Source of the DNA: Rodentolepis nana
Lineage: Eukaryota; Platyhelminthes; Cestoda; Cyclophyllidea; Hymenolepididae
Direction of reading: 5' to 3'
Assembly: GCA_900617975.1 (NCBI GenBank)
Contig: UZAE01012484.1
Location: 1 to 19,978 of the forward strand
DNA: 19,978 nucleotides
A program made the position numbers and the translations under genes. Below, one piece after another: positions 9,542-18,972 of this stretch. A model generated the notes under the pieces. That model worked only from the letters and a program-made list of their open reading frames with translations, was not told the DNA's origin and did no database searches. Within the stretch, counting starts at the first letter, position 1. Every line of letters starts with the position of its first letter.

Positions 9542-9596
9542 GGGATGTGCAGTAGACTTACCTCCATGTGGTGCAACCTGGGCAACGTATAATCAT
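9542..9596 (+). mobile_element. Element S copy O, head only, ends at the N
   Basis: In sense orientation this is GGGATGTGCAGTAGACTTAC, then CTCCATGTGGTGCAACCTGG and GCAACGTATAATCAT, matching the first ~55 bp of element S. The match stops exactly at the ambiguous base at 9597 and unrelated A+T-rich sequence follows. No TSD could be paired. Every other truncated copy whose 5' end can be seen has lost its 5' end, so a copy that keeps only the 5' end is exceptional and is best explained by an assembly gap. Confidence 0.82.
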
Positions 9597-9597
9597 N
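9597..9597. other. Single ambiguous base (N), probable assembly join
   Basis: This is the only non-ACGT base in the window. It lies at the abrupt end of element S copy O, inside sequence that should continue ACGGCAAAAAAGTC. Assemblers and gap-closing tools often stall in dispersed repeats, so the N may stand for a gap of unknown length rather than one undetermined base. Confidence 0.7.
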
Positions 9598-10096
9598 GAT
9601 TAGATATTTTATCAACTAATTTTTTGTGAACGTAATAGTGAGATGCCAGTTCATTCAAATTACCGAGTTTCTGCATTATGGACATTAGTTGGGCTTAGTT
9701 CTGACTTCATTTAAAACTCATCTTCACGAAATAGGCCTTTATTAAATTCTAACAGCACTTAAGCCATATGGATATAGGAGCAACTTTTAGTTTAATAACG
9801 TTTTAGATTTTTTAATGCTTATTCTTCCATTATCGAACTTAATAGTATTTTGTGGGTATTAACTGACATTTTTATGAAAATAAAGGCTTTAGAAGTTTGT
9901 CTGTTTGTCCTTAACCAAAATCGTAATGTTTATGATTCGTGATAATGTGGTAAAATTAGTTTGCGCATACCTTCCCAGACTTATTAAGAGAAGTGTTCAA
10001 AACGATTGACTGAAGCAAGCATTAAGAGAAATTGTCATTTCACAGCATCAGTGTGAAGTGATCTCTATATCAATGGATATGCATTGATGGGTAACA
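9598..10096. other. A+T-rich DNA after the N
   Basis: No continuation of copy O is seen here and nothing else is recognised. Confidence 0.6.
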
Positions 10097-10109
10097 ATAT
10101 TGTAATTAT

Positions 10110-10430
10110 GGGTTGTGCGATAGACTTACCTCCACGTGGTGCACCCTGGGCAATGTATACTCATACGGCAAAAAAGTCTATTATTCGGCAGTTGACTTAT
10201 GACTTCAAACTACCATGACCCCACTGTACGTCATTTTCGACCACTTTCACAGTACTCATTTTAACTTTTTCTCTACCATTGTATCTGTCTCTTTTACATC
10301 TTTAAACCACTTTTCCGTTCCTCCCTATCGACTTTTTTCACTTTGCTGTTCCTCCTCCCCTCTATGAAGCCCGTAGTCAACTTAAGGGCTAATGATACCT
10401 ATCAAAACGCCTACCATTTGACATAAATAA
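10110..10430 (+). mobile_element. Element S copy F, full length, plus orientation
   Basis: A complete 321-bp copy readable directly on the plus strand, useful as a reference for the family. The head is GGTTGTGCGATAGACTTACC, followed by an intact CCACGTGG and AAAAAAGTCTATT. The body is C+T-rich with CTGTCTCTTTTACATC, and the tail is GGGCTAATGATACCTATC ending in CATAAATAAAT. Flanking repeats ATATTGTAATTAT (10097-10109) and ATATTTTAATTAT (10431-10443) match at 12 of 13 positions. Confidence 0.9.
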
Positions 10431-10443
10431 ATATTTTAATTAT

Positions 10444-11450
10444 CGGATCTGGATGATATTCACTTTGGGTATTTCGCCACTTGCACATAAAGAAGACAGC
10501 ATCGCATGATTTTATCACAACTTTTTAGCCATATATTATGCGATCGATAATTAATCCCTGATACAGAGAGAATGAAGATCTCCGCTGAATCTTTCATAGT
10601 ATCAATACCTAATCCATAGAAATGCTTAGTTGAAATCGGACACACTTCTTTTGATATTGGTTTTTTGTTGGTAGAAATAAGTATGTTTGGTTAAAAGCCT
10701 ACATCGTAAAAAAAGGATAATTTAATTGTTAGTGAATGCAATGATTAATCATAAACATAAGATGTGAATTTCATTTTATTTCAACGAAATTGTAACATAA
10801 CCCAGGCTAATACAACTTGTTTCCAATTCTTGTTTTTAAGCAGGCAAATCAGAGTAAATTAAAATTGCATATTTAAAATAATTCCACATCATCATACATG
10901 AATGGAATTTTAAGACAGACACGTGAATGTCTTCACAGATTGTGATCTCTTCGTATCAGGAAACGCTATATTTAATTGTTACTAAATAATATTTGTTTAG
11001 ATGGCACTAAAAATTAATTTTTTATGTTTATTTAATTTTATTCCTGTTATTTTTTAAAAAACATGGGCTCAAGAGCGCGAGAAGAAGTTTTTCGAATAAA
11101 CGAATTCCAATTAGTGGTACCGAATGACAAGCATTCAAATTCATCAAAATTACGATTTTTAATTCTATGCGCCATTCCTATACGCATTGCATGCAATGCG
11201 ATAATTTGTCATTTTTATTTTTAAATGCGGTCAATGGTCTGTACCGCTGGGCACAACACGCATTTCTTAAAATAGATAATGATATTTAAAGACCAATCTT
11301 ATTATATCAGTTTCCTCAAGTGTTTTTTTTAACATTTTATTGAGATAATCAAGGCAAACTGTTTCATATTATGTTTAACAAGATAACCGTTAAAATTAAG
11401 ATTTTACTACTGTGCCGATAGCATATGCACTTTTTTAACTCCTTTTATTG
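10444..11450. other. A+T-rich DNA containing only the 18-bp palindrome
   Basis: No protein-like open frame and no dispersed repeat. The palindrome at 11183-11200 is the only notable structure. Confidence 0.6.
11183..11200. repeat. Perfect 18-bp palindrome
   Basis: CGCATTGCATGCAATGCG reads identically on both strands. It stands in otherwise A+T-rich, unrecognised DNA and does not belong to element S. It could be a dimer binding site or a cruciform-forming sequence, or it could be chance; no role can be assigned. Confidence 0.6.
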
Positions 11451-11463
11451 ATATTTACAATGT

Positions 11464-11577
11464 ATTTATTTATTTATATCGAATGGCAGGCGTTTTGATA
11501 GTTATCATTAGCCCTTTAGTTGACTTCAGGTTTCACAGAGGGGAAGGAACATCAAAGTGAAAAAAGGGTAGATTAGC
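11464..11577 (-). mobile_element. Element S copy G, severely 5'-truncated
   Basis: Only the tail and the first ~60 bp of adjacent body are present (TTATTTATATCGAATGGCAG through CATCAAAGTGAAAAAAGGG on the plus strand). The repeats ATATTTACAATGT (11451-11463) and ATGTTTACAATGT (11578-11590) match at 12 of 13 positions. The truncation therefore happened at insertion and not by later deletion. Confidence 0.87.
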
Positions 11578-11590
11578 ATGTTTACAATGT

Positions 11591-12356
11591 GAAAATATAC
11601 ATATTAGCACCGACTGAAAACAGGAGAAGAGTGGCCATGTATAAAGCATTACAAAATGCAGATTAAGTTTTGGCTTAATAAACGATTGGTATTAACTGAA
11701 ATATTTCTTGACCTAAGCAATGATAAACAAAATTAATTCTTTCAATCAGTTTAGAATTATGATACTAATTAGGCAATAATAAAGCCAAGTAAAGTAATGA
11801 GCATATAGTTAGTACCAAATCGATGAACAAATTACAATTTACAATTTGAAATTTTTTTGCTTAAAAGATATTTGAAGTGATTGAAATTCATTTTTTTCAA
11901 ATTCACGAAATTGGCCAAAGTCGACTTTCATTACTCTAAAATGGCAGTGCCAATTACGAATTATTTATACTCGTGCGGATTTAGGATTCCCTTAACTCTT
12001 TCATTTTAAACTATTAGTCAATTTATCATGAAATGGAAGGAATATTAATGAGCTCATCTGCTACTAAGTGAAATTTAAAAGTAAATTTTTTCCCAAGACA
12101 AAGAATCTGATCTTTTTGACTAACTGTAATTAAACTTTTTGATGTAGTAGGTGCTCCAAATAATCCCTTTATGATTTTTTTAATCAAATCTTAGCAGTGC
12201 ATGACTACTGGGAAGGTGAAAATATCGAGGTGTTTAAACAAATATTTCTGTATTTAATCATACTTATTTGAAAAGAACAATCACCATACACATATTGAAG
12301 AGCTCAGATAGTGAGATATATATCAGTGATATTAGGAGTGATTCTGTGAAGGTAAA
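11591..12356. other. A+T-rich DNA, nothing recognised
   Basis: Leads into block X1 of the segmental duplication. I see no counterpart of this part in the second unit. Confidence 0.55.
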
Positions 12357-12409
12357 CAATCGTTAACTGCTTAGTATTTAATCAAATTTTGATTTCATCT
12401 TTACTAAAT
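12357..12409 (+). repeat. Segmental duplication, block X1
   Basis: This 53-bp block, from CAATCGTTAACTGC to CTTTACTAAAT, aligns without gaps to 13058-13110 at about 45 of 53 positions by eye. It lies just left of element S copy H. With Y1/Y2 it forms a collinear pair, indicating an old tandem duplication. Confidence 0.7.
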
Positions 12410-12439
12410 TGATACCTGGTTGCATAATAAATAAAATAT

Positions 12440-12760
12440 TTCTTTATATCAAATGGTAGGCGATTTGATGGTAATCATTAGCCCTTTAGTTGACTTCAGG
12501 CTTCACTGAGGGAAGGAACATTAAAGTGAAAAAAGTTGATAGGGAGGAGGGAAGAGAAGAATGTTTCAAAGATGTAAAAGAGACAGACACAAAGGTAGAG
12601 TAAAAAAGAGGTGAGAACTGTGGAAACCGTTGAGGATGACATATAGTGGAGTGATTTTAATTTGAAGTGGGAAGTCAACTGCCGGTTAATAGACTTTTTT
12701 ACCGTATGAGAATACGTTACTCAGGGTGCACCACATGGAGGTAAGTCTATCGCACACCCC
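12440..12760 (-). mobile_element. Element S copy H, full length, 13-bp TSD
   Basis: A 321-bp copy between exact repeats ATAAATAAAATAT (12427-12439 and 12761-12773). Head, body and tail are all present. The plus-strand CCACGTGG core is CCACATGG here. It sits between blocks X1 and Y1 of the segmental duplication and has no counterpart in the second unit, so it probably inserted after the duplication or was lost from the other unit. Confidence 0.9.
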
Positions 12761-12790
12761 ATAAATAAAATATACTTTTTGTTTTACTGC

Positions 12791-12909
12791 GTGAATGAGA
12801 ATATTATAGATCCTGACAAATCTACAAACTCATTTATTGCCCTCTCAATTCTGGCGTTTGCACTCATATTAACGAATAAGCTTTCTTCAAAATTTTATTT
12901 TTATCAAAT
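12791..12909 (+). repeat. Segmental duplication, block Y1
   Basis: This block aligns to 13585-13704 over about 119 bp with roughly four bases in five identical, including GAATATTATAGAT, CTGACAAATCTA and TTTGCACTCATATT. The similarity runs into the tail end of an element S copy at the same point in both units. A short open frame (12779-13039) crosses the region but shows no conserved protein features. Confidence 0.75.
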
Positions 12910-13056
12910 TGCTGTTGTTTTAATAGGTATCACCATGCACGTGTTTATTCATTTATTCCAAATGGTGGGCTTTATGATACATATCATTAACCCTTTAGCT
13001 GACTTCGGGCTTCACAGAGGAGAGGAACGTTTAAGTTAGAAAAATTCGAGAGAGAA
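12893..13056 (-). mobile_element. Element S copy I, degraded and truncated, with a doubled tail
   Basis: A weak tail remnant (12893-12932, TTTTTATCAAATTG to AATAGGTATCACC) is followed by a better one beginning at about 12943 (TTTATTCATTTATTCCAAAT, then GATACATATCATTAACCC). The element breaks off at about 13056 inside the body (AAAATTCGAGAGAGAAG) and joins block X2 directly. The first remnant occupies the same position relative to Y1 as copy J does relative to Y2. The second may be a nested insertion or a local duplication. No clean TSD is visible. Confidence 0.72.
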
Positions 13057-13057
13057 G

Positions 13058-13110
13058 CAATCGTTATCTAACCAGTATTTTATCAAATTTTGATTTTATC
13101 TTCACTAAAT
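13058..13110 (+). repeat. Segmental duplication, block X2
   Basis: Second copy of block X, beginning directly at the broken end of element S copy I. The junction near 13056-13058, where a truncated element meets the start of X, is what a tandem duplication breakpoint would look like. Confidence 0.7.
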
Positions 13111-13584
13111 ATTAATATATTCTTGGCAGCAAATGAGTATATTTTAGGATCAGGATTTCATTTTCCACATATGAATTTTTTTAGTGTTATCATATTTATT
13201 GCTAAACTCTCGTTTGAATTTTTTGCCAAATGTATGACAATATTAACTGAAAGGAGAATAGAGCTGAAGTTTATTAAATCCATAAATAGATCAGTGTTTC
13301 AGAAATCCAAAGAACTTACCTAAATTTTTTGTTATAATTTATCCATGGTATGCATATCCCTGGACGTATCTTATCAAGTGTGCCAACCCAAATGCCAATT
13401 TCAACCTTAATTAAATTGCAATTTAAATATGCTGTAGTTGTCTCCAAATTAGTTGACCAAGCTGAACATTGATGGGTTGAGATTTTTCTCCCAAAATGTC
13501 AGTTACTGTCCATGCATAATGATCATTCGTATTAATGTCTAGATTTTGGGTACTTAATTGGATAATAAGCAAAAAATATCCAGT
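13111..13584. other. Spacer between duplication blocks X2 and Y2
   Basis: About 475 bp with no clear counterpart between X1 and Y1. A 77-codon open frame (13090-13323) and a minus-strand frame (13423-13638) have no recognisable motif. The stretch could be an unrecognised insertion or ancestral sequence deleted from the first unit. Confidence 0.5.
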
Positions 13585-13704
13585 GCGGATGGGAATATTA
13601 TAGATTCTGACAAATCTAAATGTGCATTTATTGCCCATTCAATTCTGACGCTTGCACTCATATTTACAAACAAGCATTCTTCTAAAGTTTCATTTATATC
13701 AAAT
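13585..13704 (+). repeat. Segmental duplication, block Y2
   Basis: Second copy of block Y, running into element S copy J. X2 and Y2 are ~475 bp apart. X1 and Y1 are only ~60 bp apart once copy H is removed, so one unit has lost, or the other gained, about 400 bp between the blocks. Confidence 0.75.
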
Positions 13705-14009
13705 GGATGACGCTTTGATAGTTATCATTAGCCCTTTAGCTGACTTCGGATTTCTCAGAGGGTGAGGAACATCAAATTGAGAAAAATTCGAGAGAGGAGC
13801 AGAAGAGTGATTCAAAGAAGTAAAAGAGACAGACAGACACAAAGATAGAAAAAAGGTAAGCTGAGTACTGTGAAAGGGTTCGAACATGGCATACAGTGGG
13901 TGATAGTGGCTTGAAGTCAGAAGTCAAATACCGATTGATAGATTTTTTTGCCTTTTGAGTATACGTTGCTCAGGGTGCACCTCGCGGAGATAAGTCTATC
14001 GCACACCCC
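13689..14009 (-). mobile_element. Element S copy J, full length, older
   Basis: Complete from the tail (TCATTTATATCAAATGG on the plus strand) to the head (AAGTCTATCGCACACCCC). Flanking sequences GCATTCTTCTAAAGT (13674-13688) and GCAATCTTACAAAGT (14010-14024) match at 12 of 15 positions, a decayed TSD consistent with greater age. In sense orientation it contains GTTCGAACCC (near 13876-13885), resembling a pol III B box; other copies have a poorer ATTCGACCAC at this place. Confidence 0.87.
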
Positions 14010-14024
14010 GCAATCTTACAAAGT

Positions 14025-14968
14025 GTATAATGCATAATTTAAAGATAGGTAATCTGGTCTAATTCGGTTAAATTCCGTAAACAGACACATAAGGAACAAG
14101 GAGTGGGATTATTAATACTAAACCATGATAAGAAAAGCAAAAATGAAATATTTAGCTCAATTAATTAACAGATGCTTGCAAATGCAAACTACTGAGGTAA
14201 AGATGGAATATATCAACGATAGATTGATGATATTTCTAAAATTATAATTTACTGAACAAGCGTAATAAATTATAAGTAAGGCAGTTATTTTCTCAGACAT
14301 TGGCTATTTTATCGTGGGACAAATTATGATTAATTCTATTTTTACCGCTATTGAATATTAAATTAAAATCTCATAGACGTTATAAATAATAATTAATTAC
14401 CATAATACGGAAATAAGTACTAGCTATTCAAAACCTGGTTAAGATTGGTTTCAATAAGTTACAACTAATTTTACACTCGAAAAGGTGTTTATTTTTAACT
14501 TCTCTTCTGCTTTTAGTTAAAATTGTCTCTACCCAGGCTCAAAGAAGTGGAAAAGAGAGATTTATTGCTAAAATTACGCTTTTTTATTAACAAAATAAAG
14601 TAAATAACGTAGGCTTGAGATAAGTTGTAAATGGGTGGCGATAAACAATTCTCTTGATTTGAATTAAAATTTTTATCGAAGGCAAAGCAGAATTTCATTA
14701 GCACTGACATCCATATACATGTTTTCTATTAATTGCTGCAAAAACAGTCACCAATTTAGTTAATAATGCCTTATTTGATAACAATGATTTTTAATAAGTT
14801 ACGCGATAAATTAATTCACTGGGTGCCAAATAACTTAGTAGATTAAAGTTTAATAGAAATGGGAAGCACAGAGGGAAGACTTAGTGAAATGATAAATAAC
14901 AACAATTAAACAGTTAAGAATTGATTAGACTAGGAAAATACCGTCACATGTGTTGATGGTAACTAGAC
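14025..14968. other. A+T-rich DNA, nothing recognised
   Basis: No element S match, no recognised repeat and no protein-like open frame. Confidence 0.6.
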
Positions 14969-14979
14969 GACGGCAATAT

Positions 14980-15198
14980 TTATTTATTTATTTCAAATGG
15001 CAGGCGTTTTGATAGTTATCATTAGCCATTTAGCTGACTTTGAGGAGGAACATCAAAGTGACAAAAAGTCGATAGGGGGGAACAGAATAATGGTTCACAA
15101 ACAAAAGACAGAGAAAAGGTAAGATGAGTACTGCGAAATTGGTTGAATATGGCATACAGTGGGATAGTTTGAAGTCAGAAGTCAACTGCCGGTTATCA
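14980..15198 (-). mobile_element. Element S copy K, 5'-truncated, 11-bp TSD
   Basis: Tail and body are present but the whole head (about 85 bp) is missing. The element stops after AACTGCCGGTTATCA. The repeats GACGGCAATAT (14969-14979) and GACGGTAATAT (15199-15209) match at 10 of 11 positions, so the missing head reflects incomplete reverse transcription. It shares AGCCATTTAGCTGACTT with copy D. Confidence 0.88.
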
Positions 15199-15209
15199 GA
15201 CGGTAATAT

Positions 15210-15838
15210 CGAGAATTGAATAAGGATATATCATTGTGGCATTTGTCAAGTGGCAAGTTATGAATATGACGAATAAAATTGCTGGTTAAAATGGATTCGG
15301 AAAATATAGAAGTCTTGTAGCCTCTGTATTGAAGCGTTAATATGTAATATTTAAATCCAAGATTCCTATTTGATGGATTTTTCATTTCATCTGTCAATTA
15401 GTCACTCGAAAAGTGGCAGTAGGGCTTGAAAAGTGGCATACTAAACGTGCTCTATTTTCTAACAATAAAACAAATTCATTTTTTGATAAAACTGATTTGT
15501 ATGTAATGGATTAAACAGCTTGATGGATGAAGAAACATATTTGTGGTGTGCGTGCACAACGTGATATACACTGCGTATGCAATTCTGAATAGAAAGCTTT
15601 ATTTATGATAATAACATCAGGTACTCTACTTTATCCACATAATTGGCAAATCCCTTTTCATATTGAATTTTCAGCTTCCCTTTTAATGGAAATTATATTC
15701 CTAATATATATTAATGAAGCTTCTTAAAAAGCCGCTTTTTAATCAACATCACATTTAGTGTGAAGTTAGATCCAATTTTATTGAAGTTACACTTGCTTGT
15801 TCTTATTTATTAAGATCTCCTCAAAATTCATTTACACT
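15210..15838. other. A+T-rich DNA, nothing recognised
   Basis: Lies between copy K and the candidate LTR. A 71-codon minus-strand frame near its left end is unremarkable. Confidence 0.55.
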
Positions 15839-16181
15839 TGTGGGACACATTATCGCTGTGTGCGTCATCGTATGCCTGGATGTCTGCTCGCCAGGATTGG
15901 GAGGTGCGGCCGTACAACTCTGTGTGCAGCGACCGTACAAACAGTGACCAATCATCAACCTCTGTTTAACCTAATCAGCCACCCTGATCATGAGTAGCTC
16001 CCTGTGTGTACACACTTGATCCACAATATACGTCCTGAACATACGTGCTCCGTGCTGCACGTCTGTTTCCTTTATAGCTGGGCTATAGCTTAGCTGGTTC
16101 TGGGAGTCTAGCTAGATGTAGGAGGATCTGACATAGAGATTTCTGAGTCAGTCATGCTTTAATAAAGTAGCAATCCGATAC
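15839..16181 (+). mobile_element. Candidate solo LTR
   Basis: This block of about 343 bp is clearly richer in G+C than its surroundings (for example GGAGGTGCGGCCGTACAACT) and begins TGTGGGACAC. Near its right end an AATAAA polyadenylation signal (16161-16166) lies about 15 bp before the boundary, and a TTTATAG TATA-like motif lies upstream (16071-16077). A 5-bp direct repeat, ACACT, occurs at 15834-15838 and 16182-16186. This is the general layout of an LTR left after recombination. Against it, the inferred end is TAC and not the usual CA, shifting the boundary gives other short repeats, and there is no second LTR or internal coding region to confirm it. A 66-codon open frame across the left part has no recognisable domain. 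An alternative is part of a host regulatory region or exon. Confidence 0.4.
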
Positions 16182-16186
16182 ACACT

Positions 16187-16673
16187 TTGCCTAATATCAG
16201 GCAATGAAATTCTTTATAAGTATAACAACGAAATCAAAATTATTTGATTTTCCTTGGCCTTTATTTAGCATTCGGTTCTTTGACGACGGAATTTCGTTCA
16301 TTTTGCTTTAGGAAACTTCAATGTGCTTTCCTTTTATCAAGCCGTACTGCAAGGATCTTGTTATTATTTTAAAGATGTAAAATAAAGCAAAAAAAGATTC
16401 AGAAAAATTAGAACAAGAAAGAGAGTTTCAGCTTTATTCGCAAAACAATGGTTGTCTTTAATTGATGTCTATTTGTTGTGACATCGAATGCATAATGAAC
16501 ACGTTAATTCAGATTTGATTGGATTAGATGACTTAGTTATTCCAGGTATAAAAAGATACCAAAATCAATGACTGGAAGCCTATCAACCTGCCTGATTTGA
16601 GATACTCGCTGCATGGCTATTTTTCATTCATCTACCTTATAACCTCAAGAACAGCAGTGGAACAGAAATATAA
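16187..16673. other. A+T-rich DNA, nothing recognised
   Basis: Base composition returns to background immediately after the candidate LTR. No LTR-retrotransposon internal sequence (primer binding site, gag or pol) is seen here, which is why a solo LTR and not an intact element is proposed. Confidence 0.55.
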
Positions 16674-16686
16674 TATTTAAAAGGTG

Positions 16687-16992
16687 GGATGCGCGCTAGA
16701 CTTACTTTCACGTAGTGCACCCTGGGCAACGTATACTCATATGGCAAAAAAAAGTCTATTAACCTGCAGTTGACTTCTAACTTTAAATTACCATCACCCC
16801 ACTATTTGTCATTCGATCAATTCACAGTACTCGCCTTACCCTACTCTCTGCCTTTGTGTCTTTTACACCTTGGAAACACTCTTCTGTTCTTCCCCACCTC
16901 TCGAATTCTCTTCACTTTGATGTTCCTTTCCCCTCTGTGAAACCTGAAGTCAATTAATGATAACTATCAAAACGCCTGTCATTTGCAAACAG
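16687..16992 (+). mobile_element. Element S copy L, near full length, plus orientation, 13-bp TSD
   Basis: Sense orientation, starting GGATGCGCGCTAGACTTAC and ending in a shortened tail (AATGATAACTATCAAAACGC, CTGTCATTTGCAAACAG) without the usual TAAA run. The exact repeat TATTTAAAAGGTG flanks it at 16674-16686 and 16993-17005. A few bases between body and tail (the AGGGCT segment) are deleted. Confidence 0.9.
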
Positions 16993-17005
16993 TATTTAAA
17001 AGGTG

Positions 17006-18644
17006 CAAATTTTGAAGAACTGTCCTTTTCCACTCACTTCTAAATTTTCTTGGAAATACCCAATATAGTTTTATTAATGCCGTATTTTAACATACCTCTT
17101 TGTTCTTGAAAATTGTTGTCTTATTAAATGTAGCGCCTACTAAAAGCTAATGCAAGCTAAATTAATTTCTCGATAGACTGGAAAGTTTTAACTCGAAATG
17201 CGCATCAATACCATCGTCTCTGTTCCCTTCTTTAAACATTTTTATACCTGTATAGATCAAACTACTGAGAAATAAAAAACAAATCAGTAAACAAAAGTTC
17301 AACCCGATTTAAGAAATAGTCTGAATCGTGATGAATTAAAATCAAATAGAAATATTAAATATGTAAGACCTAACTTTGTGCATTGAATACTAAATGTTTA
17401 TATTAGTTTTTTTCTCAAAACTGAGCTCAACTTTTTAATACACGTTTTAAGCACAAATTCACCTCATATTTCATAAAACTGTTTAACTCGTCCTGAAAAC
17501 TCTTTATTTTGTTAGATACCGCGTTTGAATTGGCCTATGGAAAACACGCGTGAAATTTTCCTTGCTAAACTTCGCGCTGAGTAAGCAAACATGTAATAAA
17601 ATTATAGTAAAAGGGATTCTTGCCATTTTAATTTTATAAAAAATTTAAAAAGAGTATATATCCCCTCCCAGGAACCTATTTGCTCTGAATCATCAGCTTA
17701 AGTGGGATTAAATCAAATCTTTATGAATTTTTAACCTACGCGGCAGTTAGTTCAAAGCCTTATAAATCCGACATTTTCGCACTTGAGCACAAATAGCATT
17801 TGATTCCGCTGTATTTTTGTTAGTTAAGCACTAAAAGGATTGTAAGTATACAAAGAAATGTATTTATCATCTAGATAAAATTGGGGTGTTCTATGAGTAC
17901 TCTGAACCATTGTGAGAACGTGGTTAGGATTTAAAACTCTCCTAATCGATGGACATATTTAAAGGGAATACAGTATTAATTTTATTTGCCATTAGTCATT
18001 AAGACATAATTGTAATTAATCTAGTGTATTTAAGAAAAAATACAGAAATTAAAGGATTCGAACAGAATTGTGCTGCTATAAGTTAAGAAAATGAAAACGG
18101 ACTCCATTTCATGAAGACTTTAAGCAACACCTTGCTAAATAAGTCAAAATTCAAGGCCTTTATCTAAAAACATTCTAACCCTGGATGATCTTTTTCTCAT
18201 TGACTGATTTCGTCAAAAATTATTTTGCTGTGAATAAGTCTCTACAACTCATATCCATTGATCAGTTCTCAACAGAATTCATTCAGATATACACCCCAGT
18301 GATAATGTAGCGTATGCCAAAGGTTTCATTTAATTACGATTATAAAAGTAAAATAATCCCCTCCATGACAATTAGTGATTAAGTTGTCTAGTTTTTAAAA
18401 TAAGGCCTAACGAACCGTTTTGTTATTTATTAAACCATTTTTTCTCGTAAATATAATATGCGGTTGGAATTCAATTGAGAAGTGCTTGGCCCTTAAATCC
18501 AAATATGCATCACATCTGTTTTTATAATGGAAAAGCCTTTTTTCTCATTTTTATGCAATAACCTGGCATTTTACAAATAATTAGAACTAACATTAATATA
18601 AATTGTAGTATATTATTAAGGTTAATGATTGTAAGTTTTTTAAA
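17006..18644. other. A+T-rich DNA, nothing recognised
   Basis: Over 1.6 kb with no element S copy, no open frame of note and no obvious repeat on either strand. Confidence 0.6.
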
Positions 18645-18656
18645 TAAGGATAATAT

Positions 18657-18960
18657 TTTATTTATTTATATCAAATGGCAGGTGTTTTGATAGTAATCAT
18701 TAGTCCTTTAGTTGACATCAGGCTTCACAGAGAGGAAGGAACATCAAAGTGAAAGAAGTTGAGAGAGGGGGAACAGAGGAGTGTTTCCAAGATGTAAAGG
18801 AGACAGACATAAAGGTAGAAAAAGGTGAGATGAGTACTGTGAAAGTAGTCCAATATGACATAGAGTGTGGTCATGGTAGTTTGAAGTCAGAAGTCAACTG
18901 CCAGTTAATAGACTTTTTGCCGTATGAGTATACGTTGACCTGGGTGCACTAAGTGGGGGT
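18657..18960 (-). mobile_element. Element S copy M, head shortened by ~17 bp, TSD present
   Basis: Tail, body and most of the head are present, but the terminal GTCTATCGCACACCCC (plus strand) is missing after GTGGGGG. The repeats TAAGGATAATAT (18645-18656) and TAAGGACAATAT (18961-18972) match at 11 of 12 positions, marking a slightly 5'-truncated insertion. A 67-codon open frame (18749-18952) lies entirely inside the element and is not evidence of a protein. Confidence 0.88.
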
Positions 18961-18972
18961 AAGGACAATATA

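Noticed and set aside
12779..13039. Hydrophobic 86-codon open frame resembling a membrane protein
   Set aside because: It spans duplication block Y1 and element S copy I, and its last third is translated repeat (PLADFGLHRGEER). Hydrophobicity follows from T-rich codons, and the frame is not kept in block Y2.
13876..13885. GTTCGAACCC in copy J as proof of a tRNA-derived SINE promoter
   Set aside because: Other copies have ATTCGACCAC or ATTCGACTAC at the same place, and the distance to any A-box-like sequence in the head is far greater than in tRNA genes. It is noted as a possibility only.
15797..15997. 66-codon open frame with several Cys residues (CVRHRMPGCLLARIGRCGR)
   Set aside because: It considered resembling a small Cys-rich peptide, but it starts in A+T-rich DNA at a non-ATG codon, the Cys spacing fits no family I know, and it overlaps the candidate LTR.
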